From Streptomyces maremycinicus (GTDB taxonomy: Bacteria; Actinomycetota; Actinomycetes; Streptomycetales; Streptomycetaceae), in NCBI RefSeq assembly GCF_001184025.1, contig NZ_BBYG01000010.1:603554-667553 (forward strand): a stretch of 64,000 nt of DNA. The letters run 5' to 3'. The notes under the pieces were generated by a model, which saw only the letters and a program-made list of their open reading frames with translations, made no database searches and was not told the origin of the DNA. The position numbers were made by a program, and so were the translations under genes. The first letter of the stretch is position 1. Every line of letters starts with the position of its first letter. Of the stretch, positions 34,827 to 43,272 are shown piece by piece.

Positions 34827-36037
34827 ATGATCACCCGCTCCACACGGTCCCTCACGGACCGTTCCGTTCCACCCCTCCCCGACGCCTCCGCCACCATCGC
34901 ACCGCCACCGGTCCCACCGGCACCACCCGTCGTCCCCGACCACGGGCCCGACGTCGGCCCGCCGAGCGGGTCCGGCCCCGGAGCCGCGTCCGGATCCGCC
35001 GCGGAATCCGCCGAACCGGCCGCGGAAACCGCCGGATCCGCCGCCGCGTCCGGCTATCCCGACCCTGTCGACGGTCTCCTCCACGCGGCGGCGGCCGGCC
35101 GGTCGCTGGAGGACGTCGCCCGGCTCATCACCCTGCTCGAACAGTCCGAGGGGGCGTGGACGCGGCGGCCGGCGTGCTGCGGGTGGTCGGCACCGACCGG
35201 CCCCTGGAGGACGTGCCGCGACTGGTGGCCGTGCTGTCCCGGCCGCCGCACCACACGGAGCACGCCCGTCATATGATCCGCGCCGCGGCCGAGAGCCGCT
35301 CCGTCGAGGAGGTCACCCGGCTCATGGCGCTGCTGTACCGCGCGCCGCTCGAGCCGCACTGCGGCGAGGAGGCGGTCCGGACCGCGGCCACCCACCGGCC
35401 GGTCGAGGAGGTCGTGGAGCTCGTCGAGCGACTCGCCCGGGACCGGGCAGGGCTGGTGGCGCCCCTGCCGTCCGTCCCGCAGGGGGAGGCGGCGCCCGCG
35501 CCGTCCCTCACCGACCCGGCCGGCACCGGACTCCCGACCGCCCCACCGCCACCGGCCCGTGCGCAAGCACAGGCGCAGGCACCGGCGCGGGAAGCGCAGG
35601 CGGACCGGCCGGGCGGCGCGATCGTGCCGTGGACGGCGTGGGCCACCGTCGTGGCGCTGGCCCTGTGCGCCGCCGCGTACGTCCCCGTGCACCATGACGG
35701 TGTCGCCCCCGGCGTCCTGGCGGCCGCCCTCGCGTCGGCCGCGATCTGCCTCCTGCTGGCCCTGCTGCTGGTCCGCGGGCCCACACGGACGCTGCTCGTG
35801 GCGGCCGTCCTGGTGCCGGCGGTGCCGGCCGCCGCCCGGCTGCTCGCCGGGCGCGTCGGGACCGGCGCGCTGTCCGGGATCACGGAGGTGACCCTCGCGC
35901 CGGCCTGGCTCGCCCTGCCGGCGGCCGCGGCCGCCGCGCTGACGGCGCTCCTCGCGCTTCTCGTGAGCCTGTCGCGCGGACGGCGGACGCCCCTGGCACC
36001 GAGCACCCCGGACCGACGTCCGCCCACCGGCGGCTAG
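34827..36037 (+). pseudogene. repeat-helix membrane protein, interrupted by a -1 frameshift at a G5 run
   Basis: The frame opening at ATG 34827 reads well to the G run at 35150-35154 and then turns into Trp/Arg/Pro nonsense, ending at 35276. The -1 frame continues the same protein pattern to TAG 36035-36037. One more G would give a 403-residue product. It would contain a Pro/Ala/Ser-rich N-terminus, then four helical repeats of about 40 residues built on R-S-V-E-E-V-x-R-L-x-x-L-L (for example SLEDVARLITLLEQ, PLEDVPRLVAVLSR, SVEEVTRLMALLYR, PVEEVVELVERLAR), a Gln/Ala linker, and five hydrophobic helices. The function is unknown. The lesion could be a real mutation, phase variation or a sequencing error; both sides keep strong codon bias, so decay is recent. 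Confidence 0.7.
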
Positions 36038-36106
36038 TCAGCCGGTCGGCACCGGCGGCTAGTCAGCCGGTCGGCACCGGCGGCCAGTCAGCCGGTCGGC
36101 CGGTCG
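36035..36106. repeat. 25-bp direct repeat, nearly three copies, spanning a stop codon
   Basis: TAGTCAGCCGGTCGGCACCG starts at 36035, 36060 and (first base C) 36085. The first copy begins with the TAG stop of the gene upstream, and the last contains the TCA stop of the opposing oxidoreductase gene at 36088. It looks like a duplication of the intergenic junction. Confidence 0.85.
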
Positions 36107-38214
36107 GCCCGTGCCGGGTGCTGAGGGGCCTCCAGCAGGCCCGTCAGCACCCGGTCGGGGGTGAGCGGCAGTTCGCGGAAGCGGACGCCCGTGGCGTGGT
36201 GCACGGCGTTGCCGATGGCGGCCGGCGTGCCCACGATGCCGATCTCACCGATCCCCTTGCCGCCCACGGGGTTGAGATGCGGATCGTGCTCGTCGATCCA
36301 GTGCGCCTCGATGTCCGGCACATCGGCGTGCGCGGGCACGTGGTAGGCCGCGAGGTCCGACTCGGTGAAGTCACCGGAGGCGGTGTCCAGGGTGCTGCCC
36401 TCGGTCAGCGCCATGCCCAGGCCCATCGTCATCCCGCCGACGAACTGGGAGCGCGCGGTACGGGGGTTGAGGATGCGGCCCGCCGCGTACACCCCGAGCA
36501 GTCGGCGCACCCGCACCTCGCCGGTCACCGTGTCCACGGAGACCTCCGCGAAGTGCGCCCCGAACGCGTGGCGCGCGAAGGGACTTTCGGCGTCGGCCGT
36601 CCCCTTGGTGTCGGCGCGCGCCTCCAACCCCTCCTCGGGCAACCGGCCCTGACGTTCCGCCAGCCGCGCGGCGAGCGCCGTGCAGGCCTCGTGGACCGCC
36701 CAGCCCCAGGAGGCGGTGCCGGCGGAATCGCCCGCCAGCGGGGCCGGCGGCAGATCACTGTTGCCCACCCGGATCCCCACCCGCTCCAGGGGCACCTCCA
36801 GGGCGTCCGCGGCGATCTGCGCGAGGACCGTACGGGCACCGGTGCCGATGTCCGCGGCGTTCACCTCGACGAGGAAGGACCCGTCCGGCAGGGCACGCGC
36901 CGCGGCCCGCGAGGGACGCGCCTGAACCGGGTAGGTGGCGGCGGCCACGCCCGTCCCGAACAGCAGTGGTCCGGCGGGGTGCGTCCGGGGGCGGGGGTCC
37001 CGTGCGGACCAGCCGAACCGGCGGGCGCCCTCGCGCAGGCACTCGACGAGGTGCCGGCTGCTGAACGGCTTGCCGCTGTCCGGCTCGGTGTCCGGTTCGT
37101 TGCGGATGCGCAGCTCGACCGGGTCGATCCCGAGCGCCCCGGCCAGCTCGTCCATCGCCGACTCCAGGGCGTACATGCCCGGCGCCTCGCCGGGCGCCCG
37201 CATCCAGGACGGCGTCGGCACGTCCAGCCGGACCACGCGGTGCAGGCTGCGCAGGTTCGGGGCGGCGTACATGATGCGGGACGGGATCGCCGCGTACTCG
37301 ACGAACTCCTTGATCCGGGACGAGTACGTGGTCACCTCGTGCACCAGCGAGGTCAGCCGGCCGTCGGAGTCGGCGCCCAGCCGCAGCCGGTGCAGGGTGG
37401 TCGCCCGGTGGCCGACGGAGGTGGGCAGCATCCGGCGGGGGAAGACCACGGTGACCGGGCGTCCGGTGTGCCAGGTGGCCATCGCGGCGAGCACCACGTC
37501 CGGCCGGGGTGTGCCCTTGGACCCGAAGCCGCCGCCGACATGTTCGGCGACGACCGTGATCCGCTCGTTCGACAGCCCGAACATCGTGCTGAGCGCGGCG
37601 CGCACGGCCGTGGTGCCCTGGCTGGAGGCGTGCACCGTGAGCCGTTCGCCGTCCCAGTGCGCGGTGCTGGCGTGCGGCTCCATGGGGTGGTTGTGCAGGG
37701 GCGGCACCCGGTAGCCGGCGTCGATCCGCACCGCCGCGTCGGCGAACGCGCCGTCGGGGTCGCCCAGTTCCCGCAGGCCCGGGAAGGTCCCGCTGACCTT
37801 CTCGGGGACGTACGCCCGCGGGTGCGCGGCGGTGAGCGTGACGTCGTGTGCCTCCTCGGCGCAGGTGACCCGTACGGCGGCGGCGCCGGCCCGGGCCGCC
37901 TCCGGGCTGTCGGCCACCACCAGGGCCACGAACCAGCCCCGGTTCGGCACCTCGGGGTCCTGGAGCACGGACAGGGTGGCGTCGTCCGCCGGGGCGAGCC
38001 GGGGCGCGTTGCGGTAGGTGAGCACGGTGACGACACCGGGCAGTGCCAGCGCCGCGGTGTCGTCGACGTCGGTCACCCGGCCCCGCACGATCGCCGCCGG
38101 GACGGGGCGGGCGAACAGCCGCCCGGGAAGGGGCTGTTCGGCGGCGTAACGGGCGGTCCCGGTGACTTTCTCCCGGCCCTCCCTGCGCTCGGCGGGAGCG
38201 CCGACGGCGGTCAT
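36088..38214 (-). CDS. paoC: molybdopterin-binding large subunit of an aldehyde/xanthine oxidoreductase (PaoC/YagR-like)
   Basis: This 708-residue subunit carries the Mo-cofactor domains of the xanthine dehydrogenase family: HVGGGFGSKG (about residue 238), MRAPGEAPGMYALE, ADIGTGARTVLAQIAADAL, and the C-terminal GGKGIGEIGIVG with the catalytic base Glu. The length and missing linker to other domains match the three-subunit PaoABC aldehyde oxidoreductase of E. coli better than eukaryotic enzymes. It overlaps the FAD-subunit gene by four bases, forming the operon 2Fe-2S, FAD, Mo. The enzyme would oxidise aldehydes or N-heterocycles; PaoABC itself uses MCD cofactor, and a matching chaperone gene is not in view. 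Confidence 0.9.
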   Translation of the reverse strand: MTAVGAPAERREGREKVTGTARYAAEQPLPGRLFARPVPAAIVRGRVTDVDDTAALALPGVVTVLTYRNAPRLAPADDATLSVLQDPEVPNRGWFVALVVADSPEAARAGAAAVRVTCAEEAHDVTLTAAHPRAYVPEKVSGTFPGLRELGDPDGAFADAAVRIDAGYRVPPLHNHPMEPHASTAHWDGERLTVHASSQGTTAVRAALSTMFGLSNERITVVAEHVGGGFGSKGTPRPDVVLAAMATWHTGRPVTVVFPRRMLPTSVGHRATTLHRLRLGADSDGRLTSLVHEVTTYSSRIKEFVEYAAIPSRIMYAAPNLRSLHRVVRLDVPTPSWMRAPGEAPGMYALESAMDELAGALGIDPVELRIRNEPDTEPDSGKPFSSRHLVECLREGARRFGWSARDPRPRTHPAGPLLFGTGVAAATYPVQARPSRAAARALPDGSFLVEVNAADIGTGARTVLAQIAADALEVPLERVGIRVGNSDLPPAPLAGDSAGTASWGWAVHEACTALAARLAERQGRLPEEGLEARADTKGTADAESPFARHAFGAHFAEVSVDTVTGEVRVRRLLGVYAAGRILNPRTARSQFVGGMTMGLGMALTEGSTLDTASGDFTESDLAAYHVPAHADVPDIEAHWIDEHDPHLNPVGGKGIGEIGIVGTPAAIGNAVHHATGVRFRELPLTPDRVLTGLLEAPQHPARADRPTG

Positions 38215-39221
38215 GAGTCCTCCTCGTGCGGTACGGGCCCGTCCGGCACGAGCCGCGTCAGGACGTCGACGGCGAGGTTGCGGGCCAGCGGCACCTTGTA
38301 CGCGTTGTCACGCAGCGGCCGGGCCTCGGACAGCTCCAGGTCGGCGGCGCGTTCGAAGGCGGCCGGGGTGGGAGCGGCGCCGAGCAGCGCCTCCTCGGCC
38401 CGCCTGGCCCGCCACGGGCGGTGGGCCAGCGCCCCGAAGGCGATCCCCACCCGTGCGACGACACCGTCGGCCACCTCCAGGACCACGGCGACGGAGGCCA
38501 GCGCGAAGGCGTACGAGGCCCGGTCGCGCGCCTTGCGGTAAGCGGACGGCAGCCCGGCCGTGGCGGCCGGCAGCACGACGGCGGTGACGATCTCGCCGGG
38601 TTCGATCACGGTGTCCCGCTCGGGTTCCTCCCCGGGCAGCCGGTGGAACCCGGCCGCCGCCACCCGGCGTACGCCCGCCGTGCCGTACAGCTCGACCTCG
38701 GCGTCCAGCGCGGCCAGGGCCACGGCAAGGTCCGAGGGGTGGGTGGCGATGCAGTGCTCGGAGTGCCCGAGTACGGCGTGGTCGCGGTGCACGCCCTCCC
38801 GGGCGGCGCAGCCGTTGCCCGGCTCCCGTTTGTTGCACGGCTTGGAGACGTCCTGGAAGTAGGGGCAGCGGGTGCGCTGGAGCAGGTTCCCGCCGGTCGT
38901 CGCGGCGTTGCGCAGCTGGCCGGAGGCGCCCGCGAGCACCGCCTGGGAGAGCGCCGGGTAGCGGTCCCGTACGAGGGGGTGCGCCGCGAGGTCGCTGTTG
39001 CGCACGAGGGCCCCGATCCGCAGCGACCCGTCCGGCAGCTCGGTCACCTCGGCCAGCGGGAGCCGGGTGACGTCGACGAGGGCGGTCGGCCGTTCCACAC
39101 CGAGTTTCATCAGGTCGACGAGGTTGGTGCCGCCGCCCAGATAGCGTGCGCCCGGGTGGGCGGCGAAGGCCTCGGCGGCCTCCGCGAGAGAGCCGGCCCG
39201 TACGTAGGCGAAGGTGTCCAC
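38211..39221 (-). CDS. paoB: FAD-binding subunit of the molybdenum oxidoreductase (PaoB/YagS-like)
   Basis: This 336-residue protein has the FAD-binding motif [19 protein letters not shown], then VGAASGQLRN-like [23 protein letters not shown]. The PaoB-specific Cys-rich insertion follows ([20 protein letters not shown]), which in E. coli PaoB holds an extra 4Fe-4S cluster. The CO-dehydrogenase-type C-terminal domain includes [13 protein letters not shown]. The stop overlaps the Mo-subunit start (ATGA). The gene starts 51 bases after the 2Fe-2S subunit stop. Confidence 0.9.
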   Translation of the reverse strand: MDTFAYVRAGSLAEAAEAFAAHPGARYLGGGTNLVDLMKLGVERPTALVDVTRLPLAEVTELPDGSLRIGALVRNSDLAAHPLVRDRYPALSQAVLAGASGQLRNAATTGGNLLQRTRCPYFQDVSKPCNKREPGNGCAAREGVHRDHAVLGHSEHCIATHPSDLAVALAALDAEVELYGTAGVRRVAAAGFHRLPGEEPERDTVIEPGEIVTAVVLPAATAGLPSAYRKARDRASYAFALASVAVVLEVADGVVARVGIAFGALAHRPWRARRAEEALLGAAPTPAAFERAADLELSEARPLRDNAYKVPLARNLAVDVLTRLVPDGPVPHEEDS

Positions 39222-39272
39222 CGGATCACGTCCTCTGGTTGCACCGGTCGTGGCCTCGGGCCGCCGGCCCCG

Positions 39273-39833
39273 TCATGTGCTGCCCGTCCCGGTCACGTCC
39301 TGGACCGCGTCGACGATGCGCGGATACGCGCCGCAGCGGCAGAGATTGCCGCTGAGCCGCTCGCGGATCTCGTCCCGGTCCAGCGCGACGGGCCGCCCGG
39401 AAGGCGCCCCGGGGTCCGTGACGTGCGAGGGGTGGCCGGACTCCGCCTCGGCGAGCGCGCCCAGCGCCGAGCAGATCTGGCCGGGTGTGCAGTACCCGCA
39501 CTGGAAGGCGTCGCGATCGAGGAAGGCCCGCTGGAGCGGGTGCGGATCCTCGCCGTCGCCGGACAGGCCCTCGACGGTGGTGACGTCGCTGCCGTCCAGG
39601 GCGACGGCGAGCAGCAGACAGCTGTTGACGCGCCGCCCGTCGACGAGGACGGTGCAGGCGCCGCACTGACCGTGGTCGCAGCCCTTCTTCGCTCCGGTGA
39701 GGTCCAGATCCTCGCGCAGCACGTCCAGCAGCACGCGCCGGTGGTCGACGGTGAGGGTGTGCGGCTTGCCGTTGACGCGCAGTGTCGTCTCGGATCGGTG
39801 GGGCGCCGACCGGGGGCCGTGCTCACTGCCCAT
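39273..39833 (-). CDS. paoA: 2Fe-2S subunit of the molybdenum oxidoreductase (PaoA/YagT-like)
   Basis: This 186-residue protein has the plant-type ferredoxin cluster motif [12 protein letters not shown] with a fourth Cys in RVNSCLLL, and the C-terminal four-helix cluster motif QCGYCTPGQ plus [11 protein letters not shown]. It passes electrons from the Mo site to FAD. E. coli PaoA has a Tat signal; here the N-terminus ([22 protein letters not shown]) has no twin Arg or hydrophobic stretch, so the complex is cytoplasmic. ATG at 39833 follows GGAAGGG. First gene of the operon, with a possible ECF-type promoter at 39926-39950. Confidence 0.9.
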   Translation of the reverse strand: MGSEHGPRSAPHRSETTLRVNGKPHTLTVDHRRVLLDVLREDLDLTGAKKGCDHGQCGACTVLVDGRRVNSCLLLAVALDGSDVTTVEGLSGDGEDPHPLQRAFLDRDAFQCGYCTPGQICSALGALAEAESGHPSHVTDPGAPSGRPVALDRDEIRERLSGNLCRCGAYPRIVDAVQDVTGTGST

Positions 39834-39925
39834 GTCCTGGTCCCTTCCGGGGCGGTCCGTGGTGCGGTGGTGCGGTGGTGCCGTGGAGACCGCGTATCCA
39901 CCGTGGCGCGTCTGACACGTCCTGG

Positions 39926-39950
39926 TACGAGGTAATTCGCCCGAGGTTCC
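39926..39950 (-). promoter_or_regulatory. candidate ECF-sigma promoter for the molybdenum oxidoreductase operon
   Basis: Leftward, GGAAC (39950-39946), a 16-base spacer and CGTA (39929-39926) approximate the sigma-E-like GGAAC/CGTT pattern, about 90 bases before the first start codon. The region is AT-richer than its flanks. Only motif similarity supports it. Confidence 0.3.
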
Positions 39951-39995
39951 CGTTCACCACCACCGGTGGAGCCGGCCGACCGGTCACTCGCCGAC

Positions 39996-40085
39996 CTGAC
40001 ACCCGTCCACCAGGCAGTCGTCCGCTTGACACCCGTCCGCCTGACACCCGTCCGCCTGACACCCGTCCGCCGGGCACCCGCCCAC
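39996..40085. repeat. 15-bp tandem repeat, about six registers
   Basis: The unit CTGACACCCGTCCGC recurs with a strict 15-base period from 39996 to 40085; three central copies are nearly identical and the outer ones degenerate. It lies between the stop of the gene at 40114-41388 and the molybdenum operon promoter. It is not inside a credible gene. Confidence 0.9.
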
Positions 40086-40128
40086 CAGGTCCATCGGTCG
40101 GTCGCCACCAGGTCTATCGGTCGGTCGC
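40083..40128. repeat. 23-bp tandem duplication containing a stop codon
   Basis: CACCAGGT(C/T)(C/T)ATCGGTCGGTC-type units start at 40083 and 40106. In the second copy the variable base creates the TAG stop (CTA on the top strand, 40114-40116) of the leftward gene; in the first copy it reads CCA. The duplication copied the end of that gene. Confidence 0.8.
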
Positions 40129-41388
40129 CCCGGGTTCGTCGCCGCCGGTGGCACCCGGGGCGCGGTTCTGCCCCGGCACCTCGGCCCGGGCCGGGGGAGC
40201 GGCCGACGCCACCGGGCGCAGGCTCTTGGTCGTCTCCTTGAACCGCTCCAGGGTCCGGCCCAGCTGCTGGAACGGCGAACCGCTCTTCCTGGCGGGCGCC
40301 TGCCGGGGTTCCCCGGCCTCGGCGGCCGCCTCCCGGTACGCGGCCAGTGCCTCGTGCGCGTGCTCGGCGGCCTCCCGGTACAGGTCCCGGGACTCCGTCA
40401 TCGCCTCCAGCGCCTCCTTGTACATCACCACCAGCTTGCGTTCCCGCGCGAGCTCCTCCGCCGGGGTCAGCAGCTGCCACTCCTCCCGCAGCGCGGTGAG
40501 CGCGGCGTCGGCCCCCTCCGGCAGCGGCCTGGGCAGCTCCGCGAAGCGCCGCACCGCGTCCAGCAGCTCGGTGGGGTGCGTGCCGTCCAGGAACACGCTG
40601 CGCACCGAGTAGTCGGCGGCGTCGTAATCGGCCGGGGCGGGGGCGCCGGGCAGCACCAGTGCCCCGCCGCGCGGTACCTCCACCCCGGACTCCTTGAGGG
40701 CCCAGTTCACGGTGCGCAGCTGGTGCGGGGCCGCGCGGTGCTCGACGACCCGGTGGTGCAGGCCGGGCGGCAGCAGCGGGACCAGCGACCGCCGGCCCCG
40801 CTCGTCGGGCGTCATGGCCTCGTGCACGACGAGGTGGACGGTCCAGGTGTCCCGCAGGGCGGCCCGGAGCGCGCGCCGCAGCTCCTTGTCGTCCGCCGGG
40901 AGCGGGTTGGCGGCGAGGAAGCGCTCACCGGTGACGGTCTCGTTGCCCCACGGGGTGTCCGCATCCCAGGACCAGAACATCGCGGCCGGTGAGGGCCAGC
41001 GCTGGTCCCACGGCCGCTCCGCCTCCGCCGTCAGCGTCCACTCCTGGCCCTGGCCCGACCACTCGGCGAGCCGCAGCCGGGCGCGGACGGTCACCTCCTC
41101 CGCGACGAGCCACCGGGCCTCGAAGGCCGTCTCCCCCTCGGGAGTGTCGGTGTCGGGCAGCTCGCTGAAGTCCTGGACGGTCTCGGCGTCCTTGAGTGCC
41201 TGAAGGTGTGTGCGCAGGACGTCCGGGGCGGTGGGGCCGGTGTGACGGCCACGGGTCTGCCACACCGTGGAGGGCGTCGTGGGCGGAACGGTCGCGGAGA
41301 TGAGGATGATTCCATTCGTGAGGGCGGTGACGACGTGGCGACGACGTGCGAAGGCCAGTATCGCTCGCCGCGGGGGGTGCGCGATCAA
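40114..41388 (-). CDS. hypothetical protein, function unknown
   Basis: A protein of up to 424 residues without membrane helices. I recognise no named domain. The body is Trp-rich (for example WSGQGQEWTLTAEAERPWDQRWP and MFWSWDADTPWGNE). From about residue 310 the C-terminal third is a long charged helical stretch that may form a coiled coil (REEWQLLTPAEELARER and EALEAMTESRDLYREAAEH), followed by a Pro/Ala/Gly tail. The frame opens at TTG 41388; a GTG at 41265 would give 383 residues. Neither has a convincing ribosome site, but third-position G/C stays high to about 41340. The stop lies in a 23-bp duplication. Confidence 0.65.
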   Translation of the reverse strand: MIAHPPRRAILAFARRRHVVTALTNGIILISATVPPTTPSTVWQTRGRHTGPTAPDVLRTHLQALKDAETVQDFSELPDTDTPEGETAFEARWLVAEEVTVRARLRLAEWSGQGQEWTLTAEAERPWDQRWPSPAAMFWSWDADTPWGNETVTGERFLAANPLPADDKELRRALRAALRDTWTVHLVVHEAMTPDERGRRSLVPLLPPGLHHRVVEHRAAPHQLRTVNWALKESGVEVPRGGALVLPGAPAPADYDAADYSVRSVFLDGTHPTELLDAVRRFAELPRPLPEGADAALTALREEWQLLTPAEELARERKLVVMYKEALEAMTESRDLYREAAEHAHEALAAYREAAAEAGEPRQAPARKSGSPFQQLGRTLERFKETTKSLRPVASAAPPARAEVPGQNRAPGATGGDEPGATDR

Positions 41389-41815
41389 GCGGGTCGGTGG
41401 CGCGGGCGCCCGGAGACGCCCTCGCCGGGGTGTGCCTTCCCCGGCGCGCCACAGGTCACGCGTCCCGATTCCGGCCCGTGAGTCCGCGGCCTGTGCGGTG
41501 GCCGGGGCGGCGGCACGGGCGGGCGCTGTACGGCGGCACGGGCGGGTGCGGGCGGGGGGCTGTGCGGGGCCGTGCCGAGATCGTCGGTGCCGTGGTCCGC
41601 GCGGGGGTGTGCGTCCCTCGTACGGGGTGTGTGCCGTTCACCACGGCCGGGGCCCCCGCACTCGTGGGCCCGGCGGGCTCCCGGCCCCGAGAATCGGGCC
41701 GGTGGACAGGGCTCGCCCACCATCCGCGTAGGGGCGAGCCCTGTCCGCGTGCCCGGGCCGCGACCGGCCCCGGACGCCCGGTGACCGACCGGGTCCGCCC
41801 TCGCCACGGGGGCCG
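41389..41815. other. gene-free region with a perfect hairpin
   Basis: This 427-base region lies between the hypothetical gene (leftward) and the acyl-CoA dehydrogenase remnant (rightward). No frame has both a ribosome site and recognisable product. GGGCGGTG/GGCGGCACGGGCGG-type G-rich repeats occupy 41500-41560. The hairpin at 41704-41746 is the only strong signal. The region may be what is left after deletion of most of the acyl-CoA dehydrogenase gene. Confidence 0.55.
41704..41746. terminator. perfect 15-bp hairpin
   Basis: GGACAGGGCTCGCCC (41704-41718) and GGGCGAGCCCTGTCC (41732-41746) are exact reverse complements with a 13-base loop. As a terminator it has no intact gene to serve: the leftward gene starts 300 bases further left, and the rightward remnant lies downstream. 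It may have ended a lost upstream gene. Confidence 0.6.
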
Positions 41816-41941
41816 GGCTTCCTCGGCGGGCACGGCATGGAGAAGATCGTCCATGACCCGTGCGTCCAGTAGAACCTGGAAGGAAGCGACGAGATCATGC
41901 GCGTCATCGTGGCCCGCGGCCTGACGGAGGCATCCGGATGA
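41816..41941 (+). pseudogene. 3'-terminal remnant of an acyl-CoA dehydrogenase gene
   Basis: The frame reads GFLGGHGMEKIVHDPCVQ, then an in-frame TAG (41870-41872), then NLEGSDEIMRVIVARGLTEASG and a TGA. This is the C-terminal end of isobutyryl-CoA or short-chain acyl-CoA dehydrogenases, whose consensus runs MEKIVRDLRVHQ, ILEGTNEIMR, then VIVAR. The catalytic body is missing. The final TGA overlaps the hydrolase ATG (ATGA), preserving the junction of a former valine-catabolism operon. The remnant still supplies the ribosome site (GGAGG) of the next gene. Confidence 0.85.
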
Positions 41942-43002
41942 ACGACATCGAGGAGCCCGTCCTGCTGCACACCACCGGCCGAGCCGCCCACATCACGCTG
42001 AACCGACCCAGGGCGATCAACGCCCTGAATCACACGATGGTGCGGCGGATCGACGCCGCGCTGACGGCCTGGGAGCGCGACCCGGCCGTCGGGACCGTGG
42101 TCCTCTCCGGCGCGGGGGAGCGCGGCCTGTGCGCCGGCGGTGACATCCGCGCCGTCCACGACGACGCCCGCGACGGGGACGGCACCGCCGCGGCCGCCTT
42201 CTGGCGCGACGAGTACCACCTCAACGCGCGCATCGCCCGCTACCCCAAGCCCTACGTCGCCCTGATGGACGGCATCGTGATGGGCGGCGGCGTCGGTGTC
42301 TCCGCACACGGCGGTGTCCGGGTCGTCACCGAGCGGTCGCGGATCGCGATGCCCGAGACCGGCATCGGCTTCGTGCCGGACGTCGGCGGCACCCACCTGC
42401 TCGCCCGTGCCCCCGGCGAACTGGGCACCCATCTCGCCCTGACGGGAGCGCAGATCGGCGCCGCCGACGCCGTGGCGTGCGGGCTCGCCGACCACTACGT
42501 ACCCTCCGCCTCCCTCCGGCAGTTGGCCGACGACCTCGCCGGCCGGCCCGTGCGGGAAGCCCTGGACCGTCACGTACGGCCGCTGCCGGAGGGCGAGTTG
42601 GCCGGCCGGCGGGCGTGGATCGACGCCTGCTACGCGGCCGACACCGTCGAGGAGATCGTCCGGCGGCTGTCCGACCACGGTGACCCGGCGGCGAAGGAGA
42701 CCGCGGAGATCCTCCTGACCAGGTCACCCACCGCGCTCAAGGTCACGCTCGCCGCCCTGCGCCGGGCCCGGCGGATCGGCTCGCTGGAGCGGGTGCTGGA
42801 ACAGGAGTACCGCGTCTCCTGCGCGGCCCTGTCCACGGCCGACCTGGTCGAGGGCATCCGCGCCCAGGTCATCGACAAGGACCGCGACCCCCGTTGGTCG
42901 CCGGCCACCCTCGCCGAGGTGACGGCGGCCGACGTGGAGCGCTTCTTCGCCCCGCTCGGCGAGCGTGAACTCGCGCTGGCCGGCCCCGGCATGACCCTCT
43001 GA
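41938..43002 (+). CDS. 3-hydroxyisobutyryl-CoA hydrolase (enoyl-CoA hydratase family)
   Basis: This 354-residue crotonase-fold enzyme has HIBCH features: the N-terminal HITLNRPRAINALNHTMV, oxyanion-hole strand GLCAGGDIRAVHDD, YVALMDGIVMGGGVGVSAHG, and the hydrolase-specific MPETGIGFVPDVGGTHLLAR. The C-terminal extension (EVTAADVERFFAPL) is longer than in ordinary enoyl-CoA hydratases, consistent with HIBCH (about 350 residues). It releases CoA in valine breakdown. It overlaps the acyl-CoA dehydrogenase remnant by four bases, the gene that normally acts two steps earlier in the same pathway. Confidence 0.88.
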   Translation: MNDIEEPVLLHTTGRAAHITLNRPRAINALNHTMVRRIDAALTAWERDPAVGTVVLSGAGERGLCAGGDIRAVHDDARDGDGTAAAAFWRDEYHLNARIARYPKPYVALMDGIVMGGGVGVSAHGGVRVVTERSRIAMPETGIGFVPDVGGTHLLARAPGELGTHLALTGAQIGAADAVACGLADHYVPSASLRQLADDLAGRPVREALDRHVRPLPEGELAGRRAWIDACYAADTVEEIVRRLSDHGDPAAKETAEILLTRSPTALKVTLAALRRARRIGSLERVLEQEYRVSCAALSTADLVEGIRAQVIDKDRDPRWSPATLAEVTAADVERFFAPLGERELALAGPGMTL

Positions 43003-43121
43003 GGGCTCCGCCGGGCGCGGCCGGCACGGTGATCGGGGCCACCTGGCCGGGGAGAGGGGAATCACGCCAGGCGGGGCGGTATTGGCCAGGGACCCGCCGC
43101 GCGGTACCGTCGCTCTGATAT

Positions 43122-43226
43122 CGACGACGGCGAGACGGAAGCCGGTGAGAATCCGGCACGGTCGCGCCACTGTGGACGGTGTACCCCCGAGGGGCGCACC
43201 GCGAGTCAGACCCGTGGCCGTCGTCA
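43122..43226 (+). ncRNA. cobalamin riboswitch (B12 element)
   Basis: Conserved blocks appear in order: ACGGAAGCCGGTGAGAATCC then GGCACGGTCGCGCCACTGT (the B12-box core), and further on GCGAGTCAGACCC. GACGACGGC (43123-43131) pairs with GCCGTCGTC (43217-43225) to close the outer stem. The start codon of cbtB follows 47 bases later with its AGAGGAGG site, so cobalamin binding could sequester translation or transcription of the cobalt uptake genes. Confidence 0.93.
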
Positions 43227-43272
43227 TGTGCACCACCGAGATGGGACGCGAACTCCCAGAGGAGGTCTTGCC

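Noticed and set aside
35140..35165. Programmed ribosomal frameshifting at the G run
   Set aside because: The zero-frame codons do not form a good X-XXY-YYZ slippery heptamer, and no obvious downstream structure is conserved to my eye; a simple indel explains it better.
39823..40077. Leftward frame encoding Gly-Gly-Arg-Val-Ser repeats, like a collagen-type peptide
   Set aside because: It is just the translation of the 15-bp intergenic array; no ribosome site or homologous family.
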